DNA from: Bacillus cereus group sp. RP43
GTDB taxonomy: Bacteria; Bacillota; Bacilli; Bacillales; Bacillaceae_G
Reading direction: 5' to 3'
Assembly (NCBI RefSeq): GCF_040459645.1
Contig: NZ_JARVHQ010000001.1
Span: forward strand, 1,984,001 to 2,048,000
Length of the DNA stretch: 64,000 nucleotides
Under the pieces are notes generated by a model, which was given only the letters and a program-made list of their open reading frames with translations, was not told where the DNA came from and made no database searches. Below, in pieces: positions 36,015-43,857 of this stretch. A program made the translations under genes and the position numbers. Within the stretch, counting starts at the first letter, position 1, and the number at the start of each line of letters is the position of its first letter.

Positions 36015-36124
36015 GTTGGTCTCCTAAACAGTATCATTTTTTGACATGATTTAAGGTTATTATAAACTCATCAAGAGAAAAGATAAATTACTTGATTAAT
36101 TTAAAAGTGAGGAAGGTTTTGAAT

Positions 36125-36604
36125 ATGAAAAATTATACTTTAGAAGAAAAAGATAGCTTTATCGTGTTAGGTATTGGAACTGAAATTAAGAGTGAATACA
36201 CAGATTTTGCTGGAATAAATAAAGAAAAGGAAGACTTTTGGTCAGCTGTTAAAGAAGATGGAAGGCTGGACACTTTAAAAGCTTTAGCCACAAATGATTA
36301 CATTTTTTCTGTGAGTGAAGCGGTGAATAACAAGATGATGTATTATGCTGGTGTCATGACAGAGGCAACGATACAAGAAGAATCTAGAGTTATCCAGTTT
36401 CCTAAGGGAGAATATTTAGTAGTTAAAGGGGAAGGAAAGACCGCTGAGGAGCTAAGTAATAAGCTTACTGGCATTGCCTTTGGTCAAGTCTTACCAGAAG
36501 TAAATGATTTTGCCTATGTTGGTGGACCAAATACAACGGTTGAGATGGGACAGCGAAACGGTTTAGTATTTGGTGAAATGTGGATTCCAGTTGTTAGGAA
36601 GTAA
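36125..36604 (+). CDS. GyrI-like small-molecule-binding domain protein (AraC effector-binding type)
   Basis: 159 residues with the GyrI-like/SOUL fold pattern: KNYTLEEKDSFIVLGIGTEI, DYIFSVSEAV, QFPKGEYLVVKGEGKTAEELSNKL and a closing FGEMWIPVVRK strand. Domains of this type bind drugs or other hydrophobic compounds, often as effector halves of AraC regulators, but here there is no DNA-binding part. AGGAAGG precedes ATG 36125. It is divergent to the WYL regulator and followed by another gene 16 bp downstream, so the three probably form a sensing module. Confidence 0.82.
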   Translation: MKNYTLEEKDSFIVLGIGTEIKSEYTDFAGINKEKEDFWSAVKEDGRLDTLKALATNDYIFSVSEAVNNKMMYYAGVMTEATIQEESRVIQFPKGEYLVVKGEGKTAEELSNKLTGIAFGQVLPEVNDFAYVGGPNTTVEMGQRNGLVFGEMWIPVVRK

Positions 36605-36620
36605 AGAGATTAAAGGAGGG

Positions 36621-37100
36621 GTGGAATGGTCCTGTATTGTTGATTTTAAAAATGTAACTATAGCTGGCTTTGAGTCTTCGCCTGTAGCAGAAGCGCTTGC
36701 TGGTTTGCATGCCCATGAAGCCCGTTACTTTATGAACAAATACAAGCATGAATTTACGGTTGTACCAGCTAGTGAAAGCGAGGAGACTCTTGATTATGTG
36801 AACCGCATTTTGAAAGAAGAGCGCAATATTGAGTTTGCGGCCAAACCTTTAGAAACAGCGTGTTTTCAAGTGGAAAATATTAAATTTTCCTATGTCTTTT
36901 ATGAGAATGGTCTTGCAGTCAACGTCATGTATACGTTGGATAACCCGAAGAAGCGGGCTGTAGGATTTAAGCTTTCTGAGGAAATGGAGATACCAAAGGA
37001 GTTAGAAGAGAAGTTTAAATTTGCTAGGCAAAAGTCTAAACTTGCTGGAACAATTCGAGGTTCGTTTTTTGTAATAAAAGGAGAATATAGTGTAAGTTGA
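36621..37100 (+). CDS. Conserved protein of unknown function downstream of the GyrI-like gene
   Basis: About 159 residues, soluble, with no motif I recognise. The open frame extends upstream into the previous gene, making the start uncertain: GTG 36621 directly abuts AAAGGAGGG, leaving too little spacing, and other in-frame options (ATG 36570, TTG 36591) lie inside the preceding gene. Translation may be coupled. The sequence EALAGLHAHEARYFMNKYKHEF and repeated N-terminal FKNV look like a small alpha/beta domain. Expected to share transcription with the GyrI-like gene. Confidence 0.6.
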   Translation: MEWSCIVDFKNVTIAGFESSPVAEALAGLHAHEARYFMNKYKHEFTVVPASESEETLDYVNRILKEERNIEFAAKPLETACFQVENIKFSYVFYENGLAVNVMYTLDNPKKRAVGFKLSEEMEIPKELEEKFKFARQKSKLAGTIRGSFFVIKGEYSVS

Positions 37101-37149
37101 AGAATCAGTCATTTGTTATATTGAGTTATTTTTTTAAAAGGCGCTATTA

Positions 37150-37183
37150 AGGCTAACAATCTTGAATTGGTAGCCTTTTTTTA
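37150..37183 (+). terminator. Terminator after the GyrI-like operon
   Basis: GGCTAACAAT-CTTG-AATTGGTAGCC stem with one mismatch, then TTTTTTT. Confidence 0.82.
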
Positions 37184-37268
37184 CATAAGTAAATAATATT
37201 TACAGTCTGCTACACACTACGTTCTTATAAAATGAAACAAAGGGAAATTACTGTAAGGGGGTGGTGAG

Positions 37269-37526
37269 GTGAGAAAAAAAAGGCTACTTGAGTTATTCTT
37301 AGTAACTTTTGCTTTACTATTTCTTCATGTAAGCACATTTACCAATGAAAAATTGAACGATAAATTTGGTAACTTTACCTTCTTTGTTGTATTTTTCATG
37401 TTTTATATCAACGTTGCATTTGTAGAACGGTATTTTGATGATATACAAAAGTGGATTCGAAATATTACATTTCTTTTTGCCTTGTTAGTAGTAATTTTAT
37501 TATCACTATGGATAGGTTATTTTTAA
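37269..37526 (+). CDS. Small membrane protein with three helices, unknown function
   Basis: 85 residues with hydrophobic segments at about 8-22, 33-50 and 64-84, separated by charged loops (TNEKLNDKFGN and ERYFDDIQKWIRN). GTG 37269 follows AAGGGGGTGG. I recognise no family. A bcr1 fragment lies just after it. Confidence 0.6.
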   Translation: MRKKRLLELFLVTFALLFLHVSTFTNEKLNDKFGNFTFFVVFFMFYINVAFVERYFDDIQKWIRNITFLFALLVVILLSLWIGYF

Positions 37527-37545
37527 AGCCTTGTGATCACGAAAG

Positions 37546-37573
37546 TCCCCCAGTGATTAAAGTTTCACTTTAT
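37546..37573. repeat. Truncated 3' end of a bcr1-type element
   Basis: CCCCCAGTGATT followed by AAAGTTTCACTTTAT repeats the terminal 28 bp of the element at 11590-11748 with a single substitution, and here retains the terminal TTTAT. The rest of the repeat is missing. Confidence 0.6.
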
Positions 37574-37724
37574 CTCATTTCCCGTTCCATTACGCAGGGA
37601 CGTATGGCTGGAGTCATTTCTCTTTTGGGTATCATGCTTGCAGTAGAAGCAATAAAAAAAGATAACAACAATTAAAGGTGTACATGATTAAACTTAGTTA
37701 TAAAAAAATAATAAATATTACAAG

Positions 37725-37768
37725 AAAACCATCAATTTGATTAATCTTTTTTCAAATTGATGGTTTTT
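37725..37768. terminator. Long bidirectional terminator hairpin
   Basis: AAAACCATCAATTTGA and TCAAATTGATGGTTTT form a perfect 16-bp stem, flanked by A and T tracts. Confidence 0.85.
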
Positions 37769-37814
37769 ATTTTATAAATAAATTGTTTATCTATTTATAA
37801 AAAATATTTTTTTG

Positions 37815-37843
37815 ACCCCCATAAAATTTTTTATTCCTTCGAA
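37815..37843 (+). promoter_or_regulatory. Candidate sigma-I promoter
   Basis: ACCCCC (37815-37820) followed by ATAAA and, 14 bp further, CGAA (37840-37843) matches the sigma-I consensus described for Bacillus and Clostridium (CCCC-AAA ... CGAA). It lies 24 bp before the decayed gene 37867-38160 and 430 bp before sigI, so it may drive autoregulation of sigI-rsgI. Confidence 0.65.
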
Positions 37844-37866
37844 TATATATAAGTAGAAGAAAGAAA

Positions 37867-38160
37867 ATGGAAGAAAAAGAAGCAATGAAAGTAAAAGTAC
37901 ATAGTGGAAACAACATTGAAGTATTAGTAAATTTACTAGATTAAGTGGGGAAATCGAAAGAAAAGGCTGAAATTACCAACAATATATAGAAGAGTTATTC
38001 AAAGATTGTAGCTAAAATAGACAAAGAGCAAGAAAAATAAGCGGACGATATTGCGAAAGAAAATAAGAGAGTAGATTAAAATGCAGACTTAACTCTAGCA
38101 CGAACAGAAAAGAACAATTATCAAGAAAACGCTAAAAAAAGTCGGCCTCGAAAAATATGA
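37867..38160 (+). pseudogene. Decayed Lys/Glu-rich gene with four in-frame stops, upstream of sigI
   Basis: A single frame of 97 sense positions begins ATG after AAGAAAG and reads MEEKEAMKVKVHSGNNIE, then continues through TAA (37942), TAG (37987), TAA (38038) and TAA (38077) to TGA (38158-38160). The segments between stops (VGKSKEKAEITNNI, KSYSKIVAKIDKEQEK, ADDIAKENKRVD) have a uniform lysine/glutamate-rich, coiled-coil composition. That suggests one former gene with nonsense mutations rather than chance. Family unknown. Confidence 0.55.
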
Positions 38161-38210
38161 GCAACAGCAAGAAGACAAGTCCAAATAAAAGTACTAAGAA
38201 AATGTGCTTG

Positions 38211-38238
38211 AATGGTCACTTATTTAGTGACCATTTTG
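38211..38238 (+). terminator. Terminator before sigI
   Basis: AATGGTCACT-TATTT-AGTGACCATT followed by TT; a perfect stem. Confidence 0.82.
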
Positions 38239-38272
38239 CTATTTAAAACAGAAGGAGGCAGGGAGATTACTA

Positions 38273-38995
38273 GTGTTGAGTTTAGTAATGAAGATCTTAA
38301 AAAAAACGAAAATAGAAGATATCGTATTTAACATACAAAACAACGCAGAAGATAAGGAAGCTTTTATCGTACAGTATCAACCTTTTATTAGAAAATCAAT
38401 ATCGTCTGTCTGCCGCCGATATATTACGGAACAGGATGATGAATATAGTATTGGATTGTTTGCGTTTAACGAAGCAATTGAACAGTATTCATATAAAAAA
38501 GGAAAATCTTTTCTAGCGTTTGCTGATCTTCTTATAAAAAGAGATGTAATTGACTATATACGCAAGGAGTCTAAACATAACCTTGTCTTTTTAAAAGAAG
38601 ATAAGCAAGAGGAAATGTTAGAAATGCAAGTGTCGCTTACGGAGTATATGAAAGAGATGGAAAATAGTAACCGTAAGGAGGAAATTCTTCATTTTCAAAG
38701 TGTACTAGCTGAGTTTAAAATCACATTTTCAGAGCTTGCTAAAGAATCTCCTAAGCATCGTGATACGCGTGAGCACTTAATAGAAATTGTAAAGATTATT
38801 ATAAAAGACGAGAAAATGATGGAAGAGCTGTTCCGAAAGAAAAAGTTACCCCTTAAACATATTGAACCACGTGTTAGGGTAAGTCGTAAAACGTTGGAGC
38901 GACATAGAAAATACATTATTGCGATGTGTATTATCTTTGCAAACAACTATACATATATTCTTGATTATATAAGAGGGGAGAAGCATGATGAATAA
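38273..38995 (+). CDS. sigI: RNA polymerase sigma factor SigI
   Basis: 240 residues of the sigma-I family. YQPFIRKSISSVCRRYITEQDDEYSIGLFAFNEAIEQYSYKKGKSFLAFADLLIKRDVIDYIRKESKH is the divergent sigma region 2 including the -10-recognising helix, and RVSRKTLERHRKYIIA near the C-terminus the region 4-like helix-turn-helix. In Bacillus it responds to heat and envelope stress; in clostridia to polysaccharides. Start GTG 38273 lies 7 bp after GGGAG; a TTG and an ATG follow within five codons. It overlaps rsgI by 11 bp, the usual arrangement of sigma factor and anti-sigma factor. Confidence 0.94.
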   Translation: MLSLVMKILKKTKIEDIVFNIQNNAEDKEAFIVQYQPFIRKSISSVCRRYITEQDDEYSIGLFAFNEAIEQYSYKKGKSFLAFADLLIKRDVIDYIRKESKHNLVFLKEDKQEEMLEMQVSLTEYMKEMENSNRKEEILHFQSVLAEFKITFSELAKESPKHRDTREHLIEIVKIIIKDEKMMEELFRKKKLPLKHIEPRVRVSRKTLERHRKYIIAMCIIFANNYTYILDYIRGEKHDE

Positions 38996-40304
38996 GGGAA
39001 TTGTGATGGATATAAAAAAACATAGCGTAGTTGTTTTAACTCCAAATGGAGAGTTTATTACGTTTAAAAGAAAAGTAGACTCTTACATGATTGGAGAGGA
39101 AATCTCGTTTAACGAACAAGAGCAAAGAGCACCGCGTTTTTCAATCCCTTCTTTCTTAAAGCCTGCATCATTACTTGTTACTTGTTTTCTATGTGTGTTG
39201 CTGTTTTTCTACAACCAACCGGAAGAAAAAGTATTTGCTTATGTCTCGGTGGATATAAATCCAAGTTTAGAGGTGAGCGTAACAAAGGATCTTCGTGTTA
39301 TAGATTTGCGAGCTTGTAATGATGATGGAAGGCGTATTTTAAAAGAAATGAAACGATGGGAAAATAAACACTTGCAAGACGTAATACGTACTATTATAAA
39401 GCAGAGTCAAGAGGATAAGTACTTAACGAATGATAAGCAAGTTATGCTAACGGCTGTTACAAAGGAAAAGTCGCTAGAACCACAGTTGGAAAAGGCTATG
39501 CAAGAATTAAAGAAAGAGTATGAGACAAAACATGTTTCAGTCGTATATCAAAGCAGTACGATACAAATGCGTGAGAATGCCATGAAAGCAGGAGTTGGCA
39601 CAGGTGTTTATATAAAGCAAGAGAATGATAAGCAGAAATCGCTTACTCCACCTGCACTGCCGTCTAATCAAGAGGAGCGCGATGAGGAGATACATTCACA
39701 ACCAAAGTCATCTCCTGATGTATCATCGGATTCGTCTCCTGTAAAAGAAGAAAGATACGAGAAGCAAGAGTATATAGAACAAAAGCAATCCAAGGAACAG
39801 CAACCGAAGCAAATAAAAGAAAATAATGGACACGAAAATAACGGTAGAGGGTCTCAGCAAGAAAACAATGGACATCAGCAAGAGAATAAAGGTAGAGGAC
39901 CTCAGCAAGGAAAAAATGGACATCAGCAAGAGAATAACGGTAGGGGATCTCAGCAAGGAAAAAATGGACACCAGCAAGAGAATAACGGTAGAGGATCTCA
40001 GCAAGGAAGTAATGGACATCAGCAAGAGAACAACGGTAGAGGGCCTCAGCAAGGAAAAAATGGACATCAACAAGAGAACAATGGTAGAGGGCCTCAGCAA
40101 GGAAGTAATGGACATCAGCAAGAGAACAACGGTAGAGGGCCTCAGCAAGGAAAAAATGGGCATCAGCAAGAGAACAATGGTAGAGAGTCTCAAGGGAATA
40201 ATGGACACCAGCAAGGAAATATAAACGAAAATAACGGGCTGAAAAATGAGGACAAAAACATTTCTGCTACACAACATCAAGGGAATGGAAAGAAGAATCT
40301 ATAG
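38985..40304 (+). CDS. rsgI: Anti-sigma-I factor RsgI with glutamine/asparagine-glycine repeat tail
   Basis: 439 residues. Residues 1-50 are the RsgI N-terminal domain that binds SigI (GIVMDIKKHSVVVLTPNGEFITFKR), followed by a single transmembrane helix (about 58-76) and a conserved extracytoplasmic segment starting EEKVFAYVSVDINPSLEVSV. From about residue 280 to 420 the protein is made of about seven 16-residue repeats, NGRG(S/P)QQG(K/S)NGHQQEN, with 48-bp DNA repeats. Such a low-complexity outer tail could contact the wall or exopolymer and act as sensor. Repeat number is likely to vary between strains. Confidence 0.92.
   Translation: MMNKGIVMDIKKHSVVVLTPNGEFITFKRKVDSYMIGEEISFNEQEQRAPRFSIPSFLKPASLLVTCFLCVLLFFYNQPEEKVFAYVSVDINPSLEVSVTKDLRVIDLRACNDDGRRILKEMKRWENKHLQDVIRTIIKQSQEDKYLTNDKQVMLTAVTKEKSLEPQLEKAMQELKKEYETKHVSVVYQSSTIQMRENAMKAGVGTGVYIKQENDKQKSLTPPALPSNQEERDEEIHSQPKSSPDVSSDSSPVKEERYEKQEYIEQKQSKEQQPKQIKENNGHENNGRGSQQENNGHQQENKGRGPQQGKNGHQQENNGRGSQQGKNGHQQENNGRGSQQGSNGHQQENNGRGPQQGKNGHQQENNGRGPQQGSNGHQQENNGRGPQQGKNGHQQENNGRESQGNNGHQQGNINENNGLKNEDKNISATQHQGNGKKNL
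39824..40222 (+). repeat. 48-bp tandem coding repeats in rsgI
   Basis: About seven to eight imperfect units encoding NGRG(S/P)QQG(K/S)NGHQQEN. Lys/Ser alternation gives a 96-bp superperiod in the second half, indicating duplication of pairs. Codon-level identity is high, so slippage and recombination can change copy number in-frame. Confidence 0.85.
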
Positions 40305-40330
40305 AATATGGGAATTCGTTTTATGTTAAT

Positions 40331-40363
40331 AAATCCCTCTAGTTTCAAACTGAAGGGATTTTT
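40331..40363 (+). terminator. Terminator after rsgI
   Basis: AAATCCCTC-AGTTT and AAACTGAAGGGATTT form the stem with minor mismatch, then TTTAA. Confidence 0.8.
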
Positions 40364-40462
40364 AATATTTAAATTTTTTAAATGACGGACATAAAATCAT
40401 ATATATTGTCGAATTATATATATGGATATCATTAATATTTATATAAAAGGGGAGAAAGAAAT

Positions 40463-40738
40463 ATGAAAGAAAACAAAGAAATGTATGAAGAGGTTACTGA
40501 AGTATTAAAGGTATTGGCGCATCCTGTCCGTTTATCCTTAGTAGAAATAATGATTACAAAAGGCCCTACTAATGTAACGACAATGTATGAAAAATTACAA
40601 ATGCCTCAAAGTACAATTAGTCAACATTTATCTAAACTAAGAGCGGTTAAAATCATTACAGGTACTCGGAAAGGATTAGAAATTTATTATGAAGTAACGG
40701 ACAATCGTACAAAAGCGATATTATTAAGTTTGTTTTAA
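40463..40738 (+). CDS. ArsR-family winged-helix regulator (PagR-like)
   Basis: 91 residues. VLKVLAHPVRLSLVEIMI...NVTTMYEKLQMPQSTISQHLSKLRAVKIITGTRKGLEIYYEV is the complete ArsR/SmtB fold. The metal-binding CxC of ArsR and the alpha-5 sites are absent, so it is not a metal sensor; the shape resembles the PagR-type regulators of the B. cereus group. It probably represses its own AT-rich promoter. AAGGGGAG precedes the ATG. No obvious target gene lies adjacent. Confidence 0.85.
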   Translation: MKENKEMYEEVTEVLKVLAHPVRLSLVEIMITKGPTNVTTMYEKLQMPQSTISQHLSKLRAVKIITGTRKGLEIYYEVTDNRTKAILLSLF

Positions 40739-41093
40739 ATGCTGACTTTCTTGAATTCAACAGCAAGATGAGGATAAGAAAGCAATTCTGTGGCTATAAT
40801 TTTTTAAGACTTCTACATATGAATTATATTTGTAAATATATGTAATTTTCTTATTAACATTAGTCGTATGCAGTGTTGTTTTTAATTTGTCTAATCCATT
40901 TCTGTGTTTGGGATTTGCCGCATCACTATCAAGCCAAGGTTTTAACGTACCACAAAAATGAAGATTTTCTTCTTAGGGGTCTTTTTGTTAGCTTGATAGT
41001 GATATGACGTTCCCACTAGTATGTAAGCTCATAAGGGATATCTAGATTGCTAAATATAAACGTAGAGCATTTAACAAAGTTGGTAGGGTTATT
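40739..41093. other. Intergenic region containing an 82-bp inverted-repeat unit
   Basis: No gene supported. ATCACTATCAAGC (40922-40934) and GCTTGATAGTGAT (40991-41003) are perfect 13-bp inverted repeats bounding about 82 bp. The size and arms are compatible with a solo or miniature transposon remnant, or with a long imperfect hairpin; no transposase is present. Confidence 0.5.
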
Positions 41094-41417
41094 TTAGTCA
41101 TTTAATCTTTTGATCTGATGATCTTTTCCCCATTCAAATAGTTCATCCATAATTTGCATTAAAGATTTTCCATGTTCGCTTATTGTATACTCAACCTTTG
41201 GTGGTACTTCTTGATATACAGTACGATGGATAATCCCATCAGCCTCAAGTTGCCGAAGTTGTTGTGTGAGAACTTTTTGTGTAATGTTTGGAATTTCTCG
41301 TTTTATTTCATTTGTTCGCATTTTTCCATCCGCCAAAACACATAAAATATGAACTTTCCATTTTCCGCCGATTACTTCGAGTGTCGTTGCGATTGGGCAA
41401 TCATCATTTTGATTCAT
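41094..41417 (-). CDS. HxlR-family transcriptional regulator
   Basis: 107 residues. The start MNQNDDCPIATTLEVIGGKWKVHILCVLADGKMRTNEIKREIPNITQKVLTQQLRQLEADGIIHRTVYQEVPPKVEYTI covers the HxlR signature, including the conserved Cys7 used by YodB/HypR-type thiol sensors of quinones and diamide. ATG 41417 follows GGAGG; the longer frame lacks a ribosome site and runs through the operator. It is divergent from a NAD(P)H quinone-reductase gene, so it probably represses that gene and is released by electrophiles or disulfide stress. Confidence 0.88.
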   Translation of the reverse strand: MNQNDDCPIATTLEVIGGKWKVHILCVLADGKMRTNEIKREIPNITQKVLTQQLRQLEADGIIHRTVYQEVPPKVEYTISEHGKSLMQIMDELFEWGKDHQIKRLND

Positions 41418-41458
41418 ATAACACCTCCACAGGTACTTTAAGGTTCCTATAGTACCTG

Positions 41459-41472
41459 AAAGTACGTACTTT
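41459..41472. promoter_or_regulatory. Probable operator for the HxlR-type regulator
   Basis: AAAGTACGTACTTT is a perfect 14-bp palindrome; AGGTAC and GTACCT half-sites surround it (41431-41457). It sits between the divergent HxlR and quinone-reductase genes. Confidence 0.6.
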
Positions 41473-41541
41473 TCAATTATATGTAACTCATTCATACTAA
41501 TACTAAAGCGTTTGAATTATTTATAAGGGGGAAGAAAATAT

Positions 41542-42075
41542 ATGAAAACACTTGTAATTGTAGCACATCCTGATATTGAGAAGTCTCGAATTAATAAAAG
41601 ATGGGTAGAAGAACTTGAGAAATATCCAGATGAAATAACGGTGCATGAATTATATAAAGTGGCACCGAATTGGGAGTTTAATATTGAAGAAGAACAAAAG
41701 CTGTTAGTAGAGCACGACCGATATATATTTCAATTTCCACTCTACTGGTATAGCTCACCACCATTATTAAAAAAATGGTTCGATGATGTATTAACATATG
41801 GATTTGCCTACGGATCAAAAGGGGATAAAGTGAAGGGGAAAGAATTTGGTGTAGCTATTTCTATAGGTGGGTTAGAAAAAGACTATAAAAATAGCGGAAT
41901 TACAATGGATGAATTAACGAAACCATTCCATGCTACAAGCTTATATACAGGAATGGAATTTATACCATCATTTTATTTATATGGAGCAGAATATGAAATC
42001 AGTGATGAAGAGATTAATAAAAGTGCACCTGAGTATGTGCAATATGTTATGAATAAGAAGTATTCTAGTATATAA
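41542..42075 (+). CDS. NAD(P)H-dependent oxidoreductase, flavodoxin-like (KefF/MdaB type)
   Basis: 177 residues of the NAD(P)H:quinone oxidoreductase family. KTLVIVAHPDIEKSRINKRW forms the FMN-phosphate region, FQFPLYWYSSPPLLKKWFDDVLTYGFAYG is the family's P-x-x-W-Y-x-x-P-x-x-L-K-x-W-x-D signature, and ISIGGLEKDY the second flavin loop. It reduces quinones or azo compounds by two electrons. With its divergent HxlR gene it forms a typical electrophile-response pair. AAGGGGGAAG precedes the ATG. A terminator follows. Confidence 0.9.
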   Translation: MKTLVIVAHPDIEKSRINKRWVEELEKYPDEITVHELYKVAPNWEFNIEEEQKLLVEHDRYIFQFPLYWYSSPPLLKKWFDDVLTYGFAYGSKGDKVKGKEFGVAISIGGLEKDYKNSGITMDELTKPFHATSLYTGMEFIPSFYLYGAEYEISDEEINKSAPEYVQYVMNKKYSSI

Positions 42076-42077
42076 GG

Positions 42078-42117
42078 AAAAATAGCCATTTACTTGATAA
42101 GTAGATGGCTATTTTTT
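42078..42117 (+). terminator. Terminator after the quinone reductase
   Basis: AAAAATAGCCATTTACTT and AAGTAGATGGCTATTTTT pair with one mismatch; T run follows. Confidence 0.87.
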
Positions 42118-42208
42118 ATTTATTTTATATTCACTAAGTGTAATCTTTAGTAAATTAATAGTTAATCTGGTAAAATAAAAACCTAACATATATAAAGGGG
42201 AGTTTTAC

Positions 42209-43711
42209 TTGAGAACGATGCGACAATTATTACCAAAAAGAGCAATGCAATCACCAAATTTGGAAGCGCTTGTTGGGGGAGAGAAAAGGTATTCGTTTCA
42301 ACAATATAATGAACGAGTAAATCAGCTTGCACATTACTTGTTACATAGTGGTGTACAAAAAGGGGATCGCATAGGGATCTTATGCAAAAATAATCATCCG
42401 TTTCCAAGCGTTATGATGGCAAGTTTAAAAATTGGAGCGGTATTTATTCCGCTTAATCATCAGCTTACTGCTTATGAATTAGAATCGATTGTAAAAGAAG
42501 CGAAATTAAAAGTATTAGTTATTGATGATGAATTTAGTGAAGTTATATTAAAGATTGATGTAGTTAAAGAAATTCCTAATGTAATTAAAACAACAAAAGA
42601 AGGTTTCGATTCTTTTGAATTAAAACTAAAAGAACAATTAATAACAGAACCGAACGTGGCAGTTCATGAAGACGATGATGCTATTTTCTTATTTACTTCT
42701 GGAACGACTGGACAGGCAAAAGCATGTGTGATTGGTCATAAAAACTTACATCATTATTTTACCGAGATTGCAGGTCAAAGAGAAATTCCAGCAGGTGAAC
42801 GCTTTTTATCAGCACATCCATTGTTTCATATGAGTGGCGTGCTTTCTATTTTAAATTGTATTTATCATGGCGTTACGATGGTCTTCTTAGCTGATTCGAA
42901 TCCTACTCTTATTTGGGATAAGATTGAAGAAGAGAAAATTACTACGATGCTTGCATTCCCAGCTGTTTATAGTTATATGTTTGATGAATTAGATAATAAA
43001 GAGCGCAATATTTCGACCTTTAAAGTAGCACAAAGTGGTGGTACAAAAGTGCCAGAAACACTCATTCAAAAATATATGGAAAAAGGAATATATATGGTGC
43101 AAGGTTATGGTAGTACAGAAGGTTGGGTAGTAACTTCTTGGCATCCAAATATGGGAAAAGAAAAAATGTCTTCTGTAGGGAAAACACTTAAGCATGTTGA
43201 GTTAAAAATTGTTCATCCAGAAACAGGTGATGAACTAACAACAAATGAAGTTGGAGAGATTCACGTAAGAAGTCCGTACATGTTTAAAGGATATTGGAAT
43301 AATGAAATGGCGACAAAGAAGGTACTAAAAGATAATTGGTTTAACATGGGTGATGCTGGCATGATAGATGACGATGGATTCCTACATATTATGGGAAGAT
43401 ATAAAGACGTTATCGTACGCGGTGGTGACAACGTATATCCAGATCAAGTAGAAGATGTTATTCATGAAATAAACGGTGTTTTAGAAGTTGCAGTAGTTGG
43501 AGTTCCAAATGATTTTTGGGGAGAGATTCCAACAGCTTACATTGTAAAAGACATTCAAACATTATTAACAGAAGAAGGAATTATTCAGCATTGTAAAGAA
43601 AAACTAGCAAATTATAAAATACCAGAAGTTGTATTTATGGATGACTTACCGAAAAACGCTTTAGGGAAAGTGTTGAAGAGGAAATTAAGGGAAGTTGTTC
43701 TTGTAAAATAA
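42209..43711 (+). CDS. Class I adenylate-forming acyl-CoA synthetase
   Basis: 500 residues with the ANL motifs: P-loop FLFTSGTTGQAKACV near residue 160, YGSTEG near 303, the adenine-binding segment and hinge FNMGDAGMIDDDGFLHIMGRYKDVIVRGGDNVYP, and the catalytic lysine in LPKNALGKVLKRKLR near the C-terminus. It activates a carboxylic acid as acyl-AMP and then forms the CoA thioester; medium/long-chain or aryl acids are possible. TTG 42209 follows AAAGGGGAG at 6 bp; an ATG three codons later is the alternative. Monocistronic with a terminator. Confidence 0.9.
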   Translation: MRTMRQLLPKRAMQSPNLEALVGGEKRYSFQQYNERVNQLAHYLLHSGVQKGDRIGILCKNNHPFPSVMMASLKIGAVFIPLNHQLTAYELESIVKEAKLKVLVIDDEFSEVILKIDVVKEIPNVIKTTKEGFDSFELKLKEQLITEPNVAVHEDDDAIFLFTSGTTGQAKACVIGHKNLHHYFTEIAGQREIPAGERFLSAHPLFHMSGVLSILNCIYHGVTMVFLADSNPTLIWDKIEEEKITTMLAFPAVYSYMFDELDNKERNISTFKVAQSGGTKVPETLIQKYMEKGIYMVQGYGSTEGWVVTSWHPNMGKEKMSSVGKTLKHVELKIVHPETGDELTTNEVGEIHVRSPYMFKGYWNNEMATKKVLKDNWFNMGDAGMIDDDGFLHIMGRYKDVIVRGGDNVYPDQVEDVIHEINGVLEVAVVGVPNDFWGEIPTAYIVKDIQTLLTEEGIIQHCKEKLANYKIPEVVFMDDLPKNALGKVLKRKLREVVLVK

Positions 43712-43729
43712 AAAAGTTATCAAACGATG

Positions 43730-43766
43730 AAAAATCCAGTTATGTACAAATCATAACTGGATTTTT
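43730..43766 (+). terminator. Terminator after the acyl-CoA synthetase gene
   Basis: AAAATCCAGTTATG-TACAAAT-CATAACTGGATTTT plus TTG; perfect stem. Confidence 0.9.
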
Positions 43767-43857
43767 GTTTATAAAAAAACATAATAATTTACTAGAATTT
43801 GTATTTTGTGTAAGATAATAAAGAATATTCAATCAATAATTAAAGGAAGAGATATAA

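Noticed and set aside
37451..37675. 74-codon frame overlapping the small membrane gene and bcr1 fragment
   Set aside because: Its middle part is bcr1-derived and its start lies inside another gene without a ribosome site; the tail (ITQGRMAGVISLLGIMLAVEAIKK) may be a fragment but is too short to call.
39723..40280. Long minus-strand frame opposite rsgI
   Set aside because: It is the mirror of the 48-bp coding repeats; Leu/Ser-rich, no ribosome site, while the plus frame carries recognisable RsgI domains.
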